Source of the DNA: an uncultured Eubacteriales bacterium
GTDB lineage: Bacteria; Bacillota; Clostridia; Oscillospirales; Oscillospiraceae
Assembly (NCBI GenBank): GCA_900554275.1
Contig: USGS01000004.1
Span: 1-59,401, forward strand
Length of the DNA: 59,401 nt
Direction: 5' to 3'
The translations under genes and the position numbers were made by a program. Numbering within the stretch: position 1 is the stretch's first letter; every line of letters starts with the position of its first letter. The notes under the pieces are model-generated. The model did no database searches. It was not told where the DNA came from and saw only the letters and a program-made list of their open reading frames with translations. Below are positions 40,376 through 49,267 of the stretch, piece after piece.

Positions 40376-41354
40376 ATGTATCGAGGGCTTGTGAATTACC
40401 TGCGGGGGCAGACGGTGGTAGAGGTGGTCTGCGCTACGCCGGAGCGGGTGGTGAACCTGTGCGCCGCCGGAGGCGTGCCGTTCTGGAACGTAAGATGGCT
40501 GACGGCGGAGCGGCTGCGGTTCACCACCACCCGGAGTGGGGAGCGGCGGCTGCGGGAGATCATGGCGGAGCTGAACGCGGAGGTATCCGTGGTGGAGCGC
40601 TCCGGTGCGCCGGAGCTGTGGCGGCGGGTGCGGCGGCGGTATGTACTGCTGGGCGCGGCGGCGCTGCTGCCGCTGGTGCTGGCGGTGAGCGCCGGACGGA
40701 TATGGGGCTTTGAGGTCAGCGGCAATGACACGGTGGCCACGCCGGAGATATTGCAGGCGCTGGAGCGCTGCGGCGTGGCGGTGGGGACGCGGGGCGTGGG
40801 GCTGGATCAGGACGACCTGCGCAACCGGGTGCTGCCGCTGCTGCCGGATGTGGTGTATCTGGCGGTGAACGTGCGGGGCTGCACCGCCCATGTGCAGGTG
40901 GTGGAGCGCACCCGGCCGCCACATCTGTACCGGGACAGCGACGTGCAGAACATCGTGGCGGTTCGGGACGGGCTGGTGACGGAGGTGACGGCGCTGGACG
41001 GCGCGGCGGCGGCGCATAAAATTCTACGCAGGGGGTAGCGTACTGGGTGCGGATTGTGCTAAAATAGCGGAGTACCGGCCCGCGGTGCTGCCCTTCGGCC
41101 TGCGGCTGCCCCTCTCGCTGGTGACGGAGCGCACCGTCGCCTACGACACCGTGCCCGCCCGGAACGCGGCGGAGGCGGCCCGGCGGGAGGGCGAGGCACA
41201 GCTGCTGTACCAGCTGCACCAGACCATCGGGGAGGACGGCGCGGTGCTGCATACGGCGTTCAGCCGGGAGGAACGGAACGGCTGGCTGTATGTGACGCTG
41301 CGGGCAGAGTGCGAGGAGCAGATCGGCATGGAAGTGCCGCTTATCACAGAATAG
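40376..41354 (+). pseudogene. yqfD: Sporulation protein YqfD, disrupted by deletion and frameshift
   Basis: The N-terminal part (40376 to about 41010, ending NIVAVRDGLVTEVTALDG) is in one frame and stops at 41036-41038. The C-terminal part is open in another frame from about 41013 to 41354 (RIKFYAGGSVLGADCAKIAEY, then FGLRLPL...). Together they give about 325 residues against about 390-400 for YqfD, so roughly 70-80 residues and the frame are missing at the junction near 41005-41015, in a GC-rich run. A true deletion or an assembly error are both possible. Stop codon of phoH-side coding is clear, so phoH expression is not affected in sequence. Confidence 0.85.
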
Positions 41355-41380
41355 ATCAGAAACGGGAGGAATGTCCCTGT

Positions 41381-42337
41381 ATGGAACAACGTATCGGAAT
41401 TGAACGCATGGAGGAGGCCGTGAACCTGTTCGGCTCCTTCGATGAGAACATCCGCCTGCTGGAGGCGGAATTTCAGGTGCAGGCGGTGAACCGGGGCGGC
41501 GAGATCGTGGTGTCCGGCGAGCCGGAGAACGTGATGCTGGCGGTGAAGGCCGTGCAGGCGCTGCTGACCCTTTCCAACAAGGGGGAGACCATCACGGATC
41601 AGCACGTGCGCTACGTCATCGGGCTGGTGCGCTCCGGCCAGGCCGAGCGCATCAGCGAGCTGACCCAGGATGTGATCTGCATCACCAGCAAGGGGCGGCC
41701 TGTGAAGCCCAAGACCATCGGACAGAAGGAGTACGTCAACGCCATTCTGAAGCAGACCGTCACCATCGGCGTGGGCCCTGCCGGCACGGGTAAGACGTAT
41801 CTGGCCGTGGCCGCCGCGGTGGCGGCCTTCCGGGACAAGCAGGTGAACCGCATCGTGCTGACCCGGCCCGCCGTGGAGGCGGGGGAACGGCTGGGCTTCC
41901 TGCCGGGAGATTTGCAGAGCAAGGTAGACCCCTACCTGCGGCCGCTGTATGACGCGCTGTTCGATATGCTGGGGGCGGAGACGTATCAGAAGTACCTGGA
42001 GCGGGGCAACATCGAGGTCGCGCCCCTGGCCTATATGCGCGGGCGGACGCTGGACGACAGCTTCATCATTCTGGACGAGGCGCAGAACACCAGCCGGGAG
42101 CAGATGAAGATGTTCCTCACCCGCATGGGGTTCGGGTCGAAGGTGGTCATCACCGGCGACGTGACCCAGATCGACCTGCCCGCCGACAAAACCAGCGGAT
42201 TGAAGGAGGCTATGAAGGTGCTGCGGGACGTGGAGGGCGTGGCTATATGCAAGCTCACCAAGGAGGACGTGGTGCGCCATGTGATGGTGCAGCGCATCAT
42301 CGAGGCGTATGCCAAATTTGAGGAGAAAAAGAAATGA
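41381..42337 (+). CDS. phoH: PhoH family ATPase
   Basis: A 318-residue ATPase with an N-terminal KH-like region (about 1-105), then Walker A GPAGTGKT (about 132-139) and Walker B FIILDEAQN. PhoH proteins of this operon (PhoL-like) are RNA-linked and lie beside ybeY. GGGAGGA lies about 10 bp upstream of ATG 41381. Its last codons overlap the ybeY start by 4 bp. Confidence 0.94.
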   Translation: MEQRIGIERMEEAVNLFGSFDENIRLLEAEFQVQAVNRGGEIVVSGEPENVMLAVKAVQALLTLSNKGETITDQHVRYVIGLVRSGQAERISELTQDVICITSKGRPVKPKTIGQKEYVNAILKQTVTIGVGPAGTGKTYLAVAAAVAAFRDKQVNRIVLTRPAVEAGERLGFLPGDLQSKVDPYLRPLYDALFDMLGAETYQKYLERGNIEVAPLAYMRGRTLDDSFIILDEAQNTSREQMKMFLTRMGFGSKVVITGDVTQIDLPADKTSGLKEAMKVLRDVEGVAICKLTKEDVVRHVMVQRIIEAYAKFEEKKK

Positions 42338-42822
42338 AGCGACACTATATCCCCGTGACGGCGGACGTGCCCGGCGTCAGTGAGGGTACGCGGAGCTTTA
42401 TCCGCAGGATCATCCGCACGGCGCTGACCGAACAGGGAGTGGATTTCCCCTGCGAGGTGGACGTGCTGGTGACCGGCGACGACGGCATCCACGCCATCAA
42501 CCGGGAGATGCGGCAGGTGGACCGGGCCACGGACGTGCTGAGCTTCCCGGAGTTTGAGCTGACGCCCGGTGAGCTGCCCGGCCCGGAGGACGCAGACCCC
42601 GGCACGGGGTACGTGCCCCTGGGGGACATGGTGCTGTCCATGGAGCGGGTGAAGGCCCAGGCCAGGGAGTACGGCCACAGCAATCGCCGGGAGCTGGCAT
42701 ATCTGGCGGTACACTCGGTGCTGCACCTGCTGGGGTATGACCACATGGACGAGGGCGCGATGAAGGCGCAGATGCGGACAAGAGAGGAGGCCATCATGGC
42801 TGTGCTGGGGCTGGAGAGGTAA
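42334..42822 (+). CDS. ybeY: rRNA maturation endoribonuclease YbeY
   Basis: A 162-residue zinc ribonuclease for rRNA processing. The active-site motif HSVLHLLGYDH (HxxxHxxxxxH; about residues 129-139) is complete. Its ATG overlaps the phoH stop (ATGA), so it is translationally coupled. Confidence 0.96.
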   Translation: MKRHYIPVTADVPGVSEGTRSFIRRIIRTALTEQGVDFPCEVDVLVTGDDGIHAINREMRQVDRATDVLSFPEFELTPGELPGPEDADPGTGYVPLGDMVLSMERVKAQAREYGHSNRRELAYLAVHSVLHLLGYDHMDEGAMKAQMRTREEAIMAVLGLER

Positions 42823-42871
42823 AAACAACAAGCAAGAAAAGCTCAAATGAAAGAAAGTTGAGGATCACCTG

Positions 42872-43774
42872 ATGAACATTACGAAAACCGCTATGATCAC
42901 CGTGTGCGGACGGCCCAACGTGGGCAAGTCCAGCCTGACCAACGCCCTGGTGGGCGAGAAGATCGCCATCGTGTCGGACAAGCCCCAGACCACCCGCAAC
43001 CGTATTTACGGCGTGGTGAACCGGGGCGATACCCAGTATGTCCTGCTGGATACGCCGGGCCTGCACAAGCCCCGCTCCCGGCTGGGGGATTACATGGTCA
43101 AGGTGGTGCGGGAGAGCCTGTCCGCCGTGGAGTGCGCGCTGCTGCTGGTAGAGCCCATCCCCCACGTGGGCGAGCCGGAGAGGATATTGCTCCAGCGCAT
43201 TCAGGAGGAGCAGCTGCCCTGCATCCTGTGCATCAACAAGATCGACACGGTGGAGAAGAAGGAGTCGCTGCTGGAGGTCATCGCGGCATATAATGAGGTA
43301 TACAGCGGGTTTGACGCCATCATCCCTATCTCCGCCCGGACGGGGGACGGGCTGGACGACCTGCTGGCCCAGCTGGCGAAATACGCCCAGCCCGGGCCGC
43401 AGCTGTTCCCGGACGGCATGACCACCGATCAGGCGGACAGCCAGGTGTGCGCGGAGATCGTGCGGGAGAAGCTGCTGCGGTGCTTGGACAAGGAGATCCC
43501 CCACGGCACGGCGGTGGAGGTGACCAAGTTCTCCGAGCGGGAGGACACCGGCGTCATCGACCTGGACGTGACCATCTACTGCGAAAAGGCCAGCCACAAG
43601 GGCATCATCATCGGCAAGGGCGGGGAGATGCTCAAGCGCATCAGCTCTGCCGCCCGGCGGGACATTGAGAAATTCATGGGGACGAAGGTCTACATGGAGA
43701 CGTGGGTGAAGGTGAAGGAGAACTGGCGGGACAACCCCAACTTCATCCGCAGCCAGGGCTACAACGAGGACTGA
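42872..43774 (+). CDS. era: GTPase Era
   Basis: A 300-residue GTPase that binds 16S rRNA during 30S assembly. Motifs: GRPNVGKS (about residues 13-20), DTPG, NKID and a C-terminal KH domain (KGIIIGKGGEMLKRI). ATG 42872 follows GAGGA. The operon position between ybeY and recO is conserved. Confidence 0.97.
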   Translation: MNITKTAMITVCGRPNVGKSSLTNALVGEKIAIVSDKPQTTRNRIYGVVNRGDTQYVLLDTPGLHKPRSRLGDYMVKVVRESLSAVECALLLVEPIPHVGEPERILLQRIQEEQLPCILCINKIDTVEKKESLLEVIAAYNEVYSGFDAIIPISARTGDGLDDLLAQLAKYAQPGPQLFPDGMTTDQADSQVCAEIVREKLLRCLDKEIPHGTAVEVTKFSEREDTGVIDLDVTIYCEKASHKGIIIGKGGEMLKRISSAARRDIEKFMGTKVYMETWVKVKENWRDNPNFIRSQGYNED

Positions 43775-43779
43775 CGGCG

Positions 43780-44532
43780 ATGGACAGCGGCAAGACCGTC
43801 ATCACCGGCGCGGTGCTGCGTACCACCGACACCAAGGAGGCGGACAAGATCCTCACCGTGCTGTCGCCCCAGCTGGGGAAGATCCCGGTCATCGCCCGGG
43901 GAGCGCGGCGGAAAAACAGCCGTCTGGCCGCCGCGTGCCAGCTGCTGGCCTACGATGAGCTGACGGTATATAAGCGGGGCGGGTGGTATATGCTGGACGA
44001 GGCCAGCACGCTGGAGCTGTTTCCCGGCGTGCGGCGGGACATCGTGCGGCTTTCGCTGGCGTCCTGGTTCGCCGAGCTGACGGAGGCCGTCTGCCCGGAG
44101 GAAGCACCTGCCCCGGAGCTGGCATCGCTGCTGCTGAACGGGCTGTACGCCCTGTGCTATCTGGACAAAGACCCGGCGCTGGTGAAGACCGCGTTTCAGT
44201 GGCGGCTCATGGCGCTGGCGGGGTTTCAGCCCTTCACGGATAACTGCGCCGTATGCGGCGCGGAGGAGCCGGCCGCGCCCATGCTGGACGTGGTACACGG
44301 CGTGGTGCGCTGCGGCGGCTGTAAGAGCGGCGGCGGGCTGAGCCTGCCCCTGACGGCGGCGGGGCTGGCGGCGCTGCGGCACATTCTGAATGCCGATGGG
44401 AAGAAGCTGTATAGCTTCACCCTGGAGCCGGGTGCGCTGCGGGCGCTGGATCACGCCGGGGAGGCGTTTATCGCCGCGCAGTTGGAGCGAAATTTCAAAA
44501 CTCTGGACTATTATAAATCTTTAATTTACTGA
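43780..44532 (+). CDS. recO: DNA repair protein RecO
   Basis: A 250-residue RecO: OB-fold N terminus (GAVLRTTDTKEADKILTVLS; about 10-30), helical middle, and the zinc-binding cysteines CAVC...CGGC (about 155-190). ATG 43780 lies 5 bp after the era stop. Works with RecF/RecR to load RecA in gap repair. Confidence 0.93.
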   Translation: MDSGKTVITGAVLRTTDTKEADKILTVLSPQLGKIPVIARGARRKNSRLAAACQLLAYDELTVYKRGGWYMLDEASTLELFPGVRRDIVRLSLASWFAELTEAVCPEEAPAPELASLLLNGLYALCYLDKDPALVKTAFQWRLMALAGFQPFTDNCAVCGAEEPAAPMLDVVHGVVRCGGCKSGGGLSLPLTAAGLAALRHILNADGKKLYSFTLEPGALRALDHAGEAFIAAQLERNFKTLDYYKSLIY

Positions 44533-44559
44533 GAAAAACCGATAAAAGGATCGACCATT

Positions 44560-46965
44560 ATGAGCGATTTATTTGAAAAATCCATACGGACGCTGGAGCT
44601 GCCGGCGGTGCTGGAGCGGTTGGCCTCCAAGGCCACCAGCGATGCCGCCAAGGAGCGGTGTCTGCACCTGTGGCCCGCCACCGACGCGGACACGGTGTCA
44701 CACCTGCTGGACGAGACGGACGCGGCCAAGGAGCGGCTGGGTCTCCACGGCAGCCCGTCCTTCACCGGCGTGAAGGACGTCGCCCCGGCGCTGACGCGGG
44801 CCGACCAGGGCGGTGTGCTGAACACCCGGGAGCTGCTGGACGTGGCCGGGGTGCTGACCGCCGCACGGCGGGTCAGCGACTACGACGCCGACCGGCAGGG
44901 CGAGGCCACGGCCATCGACCGGCTGTTCTCCGCCCTCCACGTGAACCGGTATTTAGAGGACCGGATACGGTCCGCCATTTTGGACGAGGAGACCATCGCC
45001 GACACCGCCAGCCCGGAGCTGGCGGACATCCGGCGGAGCATGCGGGTGGCCGCCACCAAGGGGCGGCAGATATTGCAGCGCATCATCTCCTCGCCGTCCT
45101 ACGCCAAGGTGCTGCAGGAGGCCCTGATCACCCAGCGGGACGGGCGGTTTGTCGTGCCGGTGAAGGCGGAGTGCAAGGGCAGTCTGCCGGGGCTGGTGCA
45201 TGACATCTCCTCCTCCGGCGCGACGCTGTTCGTCGAGCCTATGGGCGTGGTGCAGGCCAACAACGAATTGAAGGAATTGCAGGCCCGGGAGGAGAAGGAG
45301 ATCGACCGCATCCTCCGCATCCTGTCCGGCGAGTGCGCCGCCCAGCGGGAGAACATCCTGTACGACTACGACCTGCTGGTGCAGCTGGATGCCATCTTCG
45401 CCCGGGCGCAGCTGAGCTACGCCATGGACGCGGGGCGGCCGCAGGTGCGGAAAAAGGGCGGCATCGACCTGCGTCGGGCGCGGCATCCGCTGCTGGACCC
45501 GGCCAAGGCCGTGCCCGTCACCGTGTCGCTGGGGACGACCTTCGACACGCTGGTCATCACCGGGCCCAACACCGGCGGCAAGACGGTGACGCTGAAGACC
45601 ATCGGGCTTTTGTGTCTGATGGCACAGTGCGGGCTGCACATCCCGGCGGGGGATCAGAGCGCCGTGCGGGTGTTCGACCGCATTCTGGCGGATGTGGGCG
45701 ACGAGCAGAGCATCGAGCAGAGCCTGTCCACCTTCTCGGCCCACATGGCCAATACGGTGGAGATTCTGAAGCAGGCGGACGACAAGAGCCTGATCCTCTT
45801 TGACGAGCTGGGCGCGGGCACTGACCCGGTGGAGGGCGCGGCGCTGGCCATCGCCATCATCCAGGACGTGCGGAGCAAGGGGGCGCTCACCGCCGCCACC
45901 ACCCACTACGCGGAGCTGAAAACCTTCGCCATGACCACGGCGGGGGTGGAGAACGCCAGCTGTGAGTTCGACGTGCAGACGCTGCGGCCCACCTACCGGC
46001 TGCTCATCGGCATACCGGGCAAGTCCAACGCCTTTGCCATCTCCCGGCGGCTGGGACTGGAGGAGCACGTCATCGAAAACGCCAAGGCGCAGATGGACAG
46101 CGAGTCCGTCCGCTTTGAGGACGTGCTGACCCAGCTGGAGGAGAAGCGCCAGCGGCTGGAGAAGGCCCAGACCGAGGCAGATCGTCTGTGGCAGCAGCGG
46201 GAGGAGGACGCCCGCAAGGCCCGCACGTTCCGGGAGCAGATGGAGAAGGCCAAGGAGAACGCCCGGTCCAAGGGCGAGACAGAGGCCCGGCGCATCGTGC
46301 AGCAGGCCCAGCGCCAGGCGGACGCGGTGTTCGCCGAGCTGGATGAGCTGCGCAAGCAGCAGCGGCGGGCGGATTATCAGACCGTCAACGACCGTAGGAG
46401 CGATATACGCCGCCGTCTCAATGAGGCGGAGGACGCCCTGCACCAGCACGACGAGGCGGCAGAGCCTGTTGCTGCGCCCAGCCGGCCTATCGCCGTGGGC
46501 GACACGGTGGAGCTGGCCGGTGTGCGCACCGGGGCGGCGGTGCTGGCCGTCAACGGCGACGGCACACTGCTTTTGCAGGCGGGGAAGATGAAGATGACCG
46601 TCAAGGCCGGGCAGGTGCGCCTTTTGGAGACGGCGGAGGAGATCGAGGAGAAGAAAAAACAGGCCGCCAGGTCCCGCGCCGCCAATGGCGGCGGCACGGT
46701 GCAGATCAACACCGGCGCCCGCGCCTCTGCCGAGCTGGACATCCGGGGGCTGGAGACGCTGGAGGCGGAGAGCGTGGTGGAGAACTATCTGGACGCCGCG
46801 CAGCGCTCCAAGCTGGGGTCGGTGACCATCATCCACGGCAAGGGCACGGGCGCGCTCCGCGCCGCCGTGCATCAGCTCCTCAAGCGCAGCAAGCAGGTGA
46901 AGAGCTTCCGGCTGGGCCGCTACGGTGAGGGCGAGGCCGGCGTCACGGTGGTGGAGCTGAAATAA
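44560..46965 (+). CDS. mutS2: Endonuclease MutS2
   Basis: An 801-residue MutS2 with the ATPase site GPNTGGKT (about residues 335-342), Walker B LILFDELGAGTDP, a long coiled-coil region, and a C-terminal Smr nuclease domain with HGKGTGALR (about 757-765). It lacks the mismatch-binding domain of MutS1; family members act at stalled ribosomes or recombination. AAAAGGA lies upstream of the ATG. Last gene of the row; no clear terminator follows. Confidence 0.96.
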   Translation: MSDLFEKSIRTLELPAVLERLASKATSDAAKERCLHLWPATDADTVSHLLDETDAAKERLGLHGSPSFTGVKDVAPALTRADQGGVLNTRELLDVAGVLTAARRVSDYDADRQGEATAIDRLFSALHVNRYLEDRIRSAILDEETIADTASPELADIRRSMRVAATKGRQILQRIISSPSYAKVLQEALITQRDGRFVVPVKAECKGSLPGLVHDISSSGATLFVEPMGVVQANNELKELQAREEKEIDRILRILSGECAAQRENILYDYDLLVQLDAIFARAQLSYAMDAGRPQVRKKGGIDLRRARHPLLDPAKAVPVTVSLGTTFDTLVITGPNTGGKTVTLKTIGLLCLMAQCGLHIPAGDQSAVRVFDRILADVGDEQSIEQSLSTFSAHMANTVEILKQADDKSLILFDELGAGTDPVEGAALAIAIIQDVRSKGALTAATTHYAELKTFAMTTAGVENASCEFDVQTLRPTYRLLIGIPGKSNAFAISRRLGLEEHVIENAKAQMDSESVRFEDVLTQLEEKRQRLEKAQTEADRLWQQREEDARKARTFREQMEKAKENARSKGETEARRIVQQAQRQADAVFAELDELRKQQRRADYQTVNDRRSDIRRRLNEAEDALHQHDEAAEPVAAPSRPIAVGDTVELAGVRTGAAVLAVNGDGTLLLQAGKMKMTVKAGQVRLLETAEEIEEKKKQAARSRAANGGGTVQINTGARASAELDIRGLETLEAESVVENYLDAAQRSKLGSVTIIHGKGTGALRAAVHQLLKRSKQVKSFRLGRYGEGEAGVTVVELK

Positions 46966-47030
46966 GGCACATTTCACAAAATGCAGCGGGAAAAATGTGA
47001 CGAAGAGCAGAAATTTCGTATCAATGCCCA

Positions 47031-47058
47031 TTGAAATCCTGCTGCAAATAGGTATAAT
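47031..47058 (+). promoter_or_regulatory. Promoter of ptsH
   Basis: TTGAAA (47031-47036), 16 bp spacer, TATAAT (47053-47058), about 80 bp before the start. Confidence 0.75.
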
Positions 47059-47137
47059 AGAATACGGTGAGAGTTAGCGTCTTCACAGACGTCCTTTGCG
47101 GCGTCCTGTAAAAAATGAGCGTAAGGAGTGCTGTTCC

Positions 47138-47398
47138 ATGTATACAAGGGAGATCACAGTCAAGAATGAGGTCGGCCTGCACGCCCGGCCTGCCACTTAT
47201 TTTATTCAGAAGGCCAATGAGTACAAGAGCGGTATCTGGGTCGAGAAGGAGGAACGCCGCGTCAACGCCAAGAGCCTGCTGGGCGTTCTGAGCCTGGGCA
47301 TCATGAAGGGCACGGCCGTGACGCTGATCGCCGACGGCAGCGACGAGAAGGAGGCCGTGGATGCTCTGGCCGAGCTGATCGAAAATCTGGACGAGTAA
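47138..47398 (+). CDS. ptsH: Phosphocarrier protein HPr
   Basis: An 86-residue HPr. The active histidine is in GLHARPAT (His15 by position), and the regulatory serine region NAKSLLGVLSLG (Ser46) is present, so HPr-kinase control is possible. Start ATG 47138 has AAGGAG. It is alone, away from ptsI, as is common in clostridia. Confidence 0.94.
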   Translation: MYTREITVKNEVGLHARPATYFIQKANEYKSGIWVEKEERRVNAKSLLGVLSLGIMKGTAVTLIADGSDEKEAVDALAELIENLDE

Positions 47399-47456
47399 GC
47401 CAAAGCATAAATGAAAAGGCACGCCTGCATTTGATGGGCAGACGTAAAACAGTAAA

Positions 47457-47490
47457 TGGAGCGTATCGGTACAGATACGCTCCATTTTTT
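47457..47490 (+). terminator. Terminator of ptsH
   Basis: 11-bp perfect stem TGGAGCGTATC/GATACGCTCCA (47457-47467 with 47474-47484), then six T's. Confidence 0.92.
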
Positions 47491-47507
47491 ATGCCAATAT
47501 GCTATAG

Positions 47508-47630
47508 CCCCTTGGCTCTCCCTTTGGGAGAGCTGTCACCGCAGGTGACTGAGAGGGCCTTGCAGTCTTTTTGTTTGCCCTCTCCGTCCTCACTGCGCTC
47601 GGCCACCTCTCCCAAAGGGAGAGGCAAGGG
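47508..47630. repeat. Inverted pair of interspersed stem-loop repeats
   Basis: Copy 1 (47508-47557, + orientation) has the hairpin GGCTCTCCC/GGGAGAGC, a second hairpin GTCACC/GGTGAC and GAGAGGG. Copy 2 (47578-47630, - orientation) reads CCCTTGCCTCTCCCTTTGGG and onward in the reverse direction and ends GGAGAGGG. The two face each other and share the core CTCTCCCTTTGGGAGAG. The plan matches the first unit at 12620-12669. The whole 47400-47790 gap holds no gene. Confidence 0.8.
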
Positions 47631-47737
47631 ACGCTCACACGAAATCAAATGATACTGGAACAGGGATAGCAGATCATACGGCTGTTCCTGTTGACTGTCT
47701 TATGATGCCCGCCCTTTACAGGCGTGTCTTTTTTTTT

Positions 47738-47767
47738 GCATAGCGGGCCGCAGCGCGGGGCATGATA
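47738..47767 (+). promoter_or_regulatory. Sigma-G-type forespore promoter of spoVAD
   Basis: GCATA (47738-47742), 18 bp spacer, CATGATA (47761-47767), a close match to the sigma-G/F consensus, 30 bp before the spoVAD start. Confidence 0.7.
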
Positions 47768-47797
47768 CAAGAAAATCATGGGACGAGGTGCGCGGAT

Positions 47798-48820
47798 ATG
47801 CAGGTAAAACGACTGGGGCGGCAGACGACGCTTTTTTGCGACCCGGTGGGAGTGGTGAGCTGGGCCAGCGTGGTGGGCAGGATGGAGGGCAGCGGCCCGC
47901 TGAGCGGCAGCTTCGATCTGGTGAACGAGGATTCCTTTTTCGGGCAGGCCACCTGGGAGCAGGCGGAGGCCCGGATGCAGGGGGAGGCGCTGGAGCTGGC
48001 GCTGCAGAAGGGCGGGCTGAAGGCGGAGGACGTGGACTGCGTGTTTGCCGGCGACCTGCTGAACCAAAATATCGGGGCGACCTTCGGCCTGCGGGACTAC
48101 GGCATCCCGTTCTACGGCGTGTACGGCGCGTGCTCCACCATGGGGGAGAGCTTGTCTTTGGCGGCCATGGCGGTGGCCGGGGGCTCTGCATCCATGGCGG
48201 CGGCCCAGGCGTCCTCTCATTTCTGCACCGCCGAGCGGCAGTACCGCACGCCGCTTCCCTACGGCAGCCAGCGCGCCCCTACCGCCCAGTGGACGGCCAC
48301 GGCGGCGGGGTGCTGCATCGTGAGCCGGGCATCGGAAGGACCGTATGTGACCCACATCACTCGGGGGCGCATCGTCGATCTGGGTGTGACGGACATGACC
48401 AACATGGGCGCGGCCATGGCGCCCGCCGCCTGCGACACGCTGCAGGCCCTGTTCCGGGAGACGAACACCGGGCCGGGGGACTATGACCTGATCGTCACCG
48501 GCGATCTGGGAGCGGTGGGCCATGATCTCGTGGTGGAGCTGTTCCGCCGGGAGGGGGTGGAGCTGGCCCGTTATACGGACTGCGGGCTGCTGCTCTATGA
48601 CCGGGAGGCCCAGGATATGCACGCCGGGGGCAGCGGCTGCGGCTGCTCGGCGGCGGTGCTGAACGGCTTTCTGCTGGGCGGTCTGCGGCAGAAGCGGTGG
48701 AAGCGCATCCTTTTCGCGCCCACCGGGGCGCTGCTCAGCCCCACCAGCTCGTTCCAGGGGGAGAGCATCCCCGGCATCTGCCACGCGCTGGTGCTGACAT
48801 CGGATAAGGAGAACGCATGA
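47798..48820 (+). CDS. spoVAD: Stage V sporulation protein AD
   Basis: A 340-residue SpoVAD with thiolase-like fold features (GVYGACSTMGESL, about 107-120; AAQASSHFCTAERQYR). Part of the channel that moves dipicolinic acid into the forespore; SpoVAD binds it. ATG 47798 follows GAGGTG 7 bp upstream. It overlaps spoVAE by 4 bp. No spoVAC lies directly upstream, unlike most spoVA operons. Confidence 0.95.
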   Translation: MQVKRLGRQTTLFCDPVGVVSWASVVGRMEGSGPLSGSFDLVNEDSFFGQATWEQAEARMQGEALELALQKGGLKAEDVDCVFAGDLLNQNIGATFGLRDYGIPFYGVYGACSTMGESLSLAAMAVAGGSASMAAAQASSHFCTAERQYRTPLPYGSQRAPTAQWTATAAGCCIVSRASEGPYVTHITRGRIVDLGVTDMTNMGAAMAPAACDTLQALFRETNTGPGDYDLIVTGDLGAVGHDLVVELFRREGVELARYTDCGLLLYDREAQDMHAGGSGCGCSAAVLNGFLLGGLRQKRWKRILFAPTGALLSPTSSFQGESIPGICHALVLTSDKENA

Positions 48821-49182
48821 TGGAATATCTGAACGCATTTCTCTGCGGCGGACTGCTGTGCGCCGTGGGACAGATCATTCTGGATAAGACGGCCCTGACG
48901 CCGGGCCGCATCCTCACCGGCTATGTGGTGACGGGGGTGCTTTTGCAGGCGGTGGGCGTGTATCAGTATATCGCCGACTGGGGCGGCGCGGGGGCGACCG
49001 TGCCGCTGACGGGCTTCGGCTATTCGCTGGCCAGGGGTGTGGCCAGGGCGGTGGCGGAAAAGGGGGCGCTGGGCATCCTCACCGGCGGGCTGACGGCCAC
49101 CGCCGGGGGCATCGCCGCGGCGGCGGTGTTTTCCCTGCTGGCGGCGGTGCTGTGCCGGCCGTCAGACAAGCGGAAGCGGTAA
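48817..49182 (+). CDS. spoVAE: Stage V sporulation protein AE
   Basis: A 121-residue membrane protein with about four hydrophobic segments and the SpoVAE signature LCGGLLCAVGQIILDKT at the start and LTGFGYSLARGV later. Member of the dipicolinic-acid channel. ATG 48817 overlaps the spoVAD stop. Confidence 0.94.
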   Translation: MMEYLNAFLCGGLLCAVGQIILDKTALTPGRILTGYVVTGVLLQAVGVYQYIADWGGAGATVPLTGFGYSLARGVARAVAEKGALGILTGGLTATAGGIAAAAVFSLLAAVLCRPSDKRKR

Positions 49183-49200
49183 AAGTTCCTTAACGGTCTC

Positions 49201-49229
49201 TTGCTTTTTGCGGAAACGAGTGGTACACT
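49201..49229 (+). promoter_or_regulatory. Promoter of copA
   Basis: TTGCTT (49201-49206), 17 bp spacer, TACACT (49224-49229), 38 bp before the ATG. A short dyad TTCC-ccata-GGAA (49247-49259) follows; no known copper-regulator box was recognised. Confidence 0.6.
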
Positions 49230-49267
49230 GATGGCATAAACCTACTTTCCCCATAGGAAGTGATACC

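Noticed and set aside
46966..47010. Imperfect inverted repeat after mutS2 as a terminator
   Set aside because: Arms of only about 7 bp with a long loop and no T run.
47701..47737. T9 run as a terminator before spoVAD
   Set aside because: Preceded by only a 4-bp stem (CGCC/GGCG); too weak to call.
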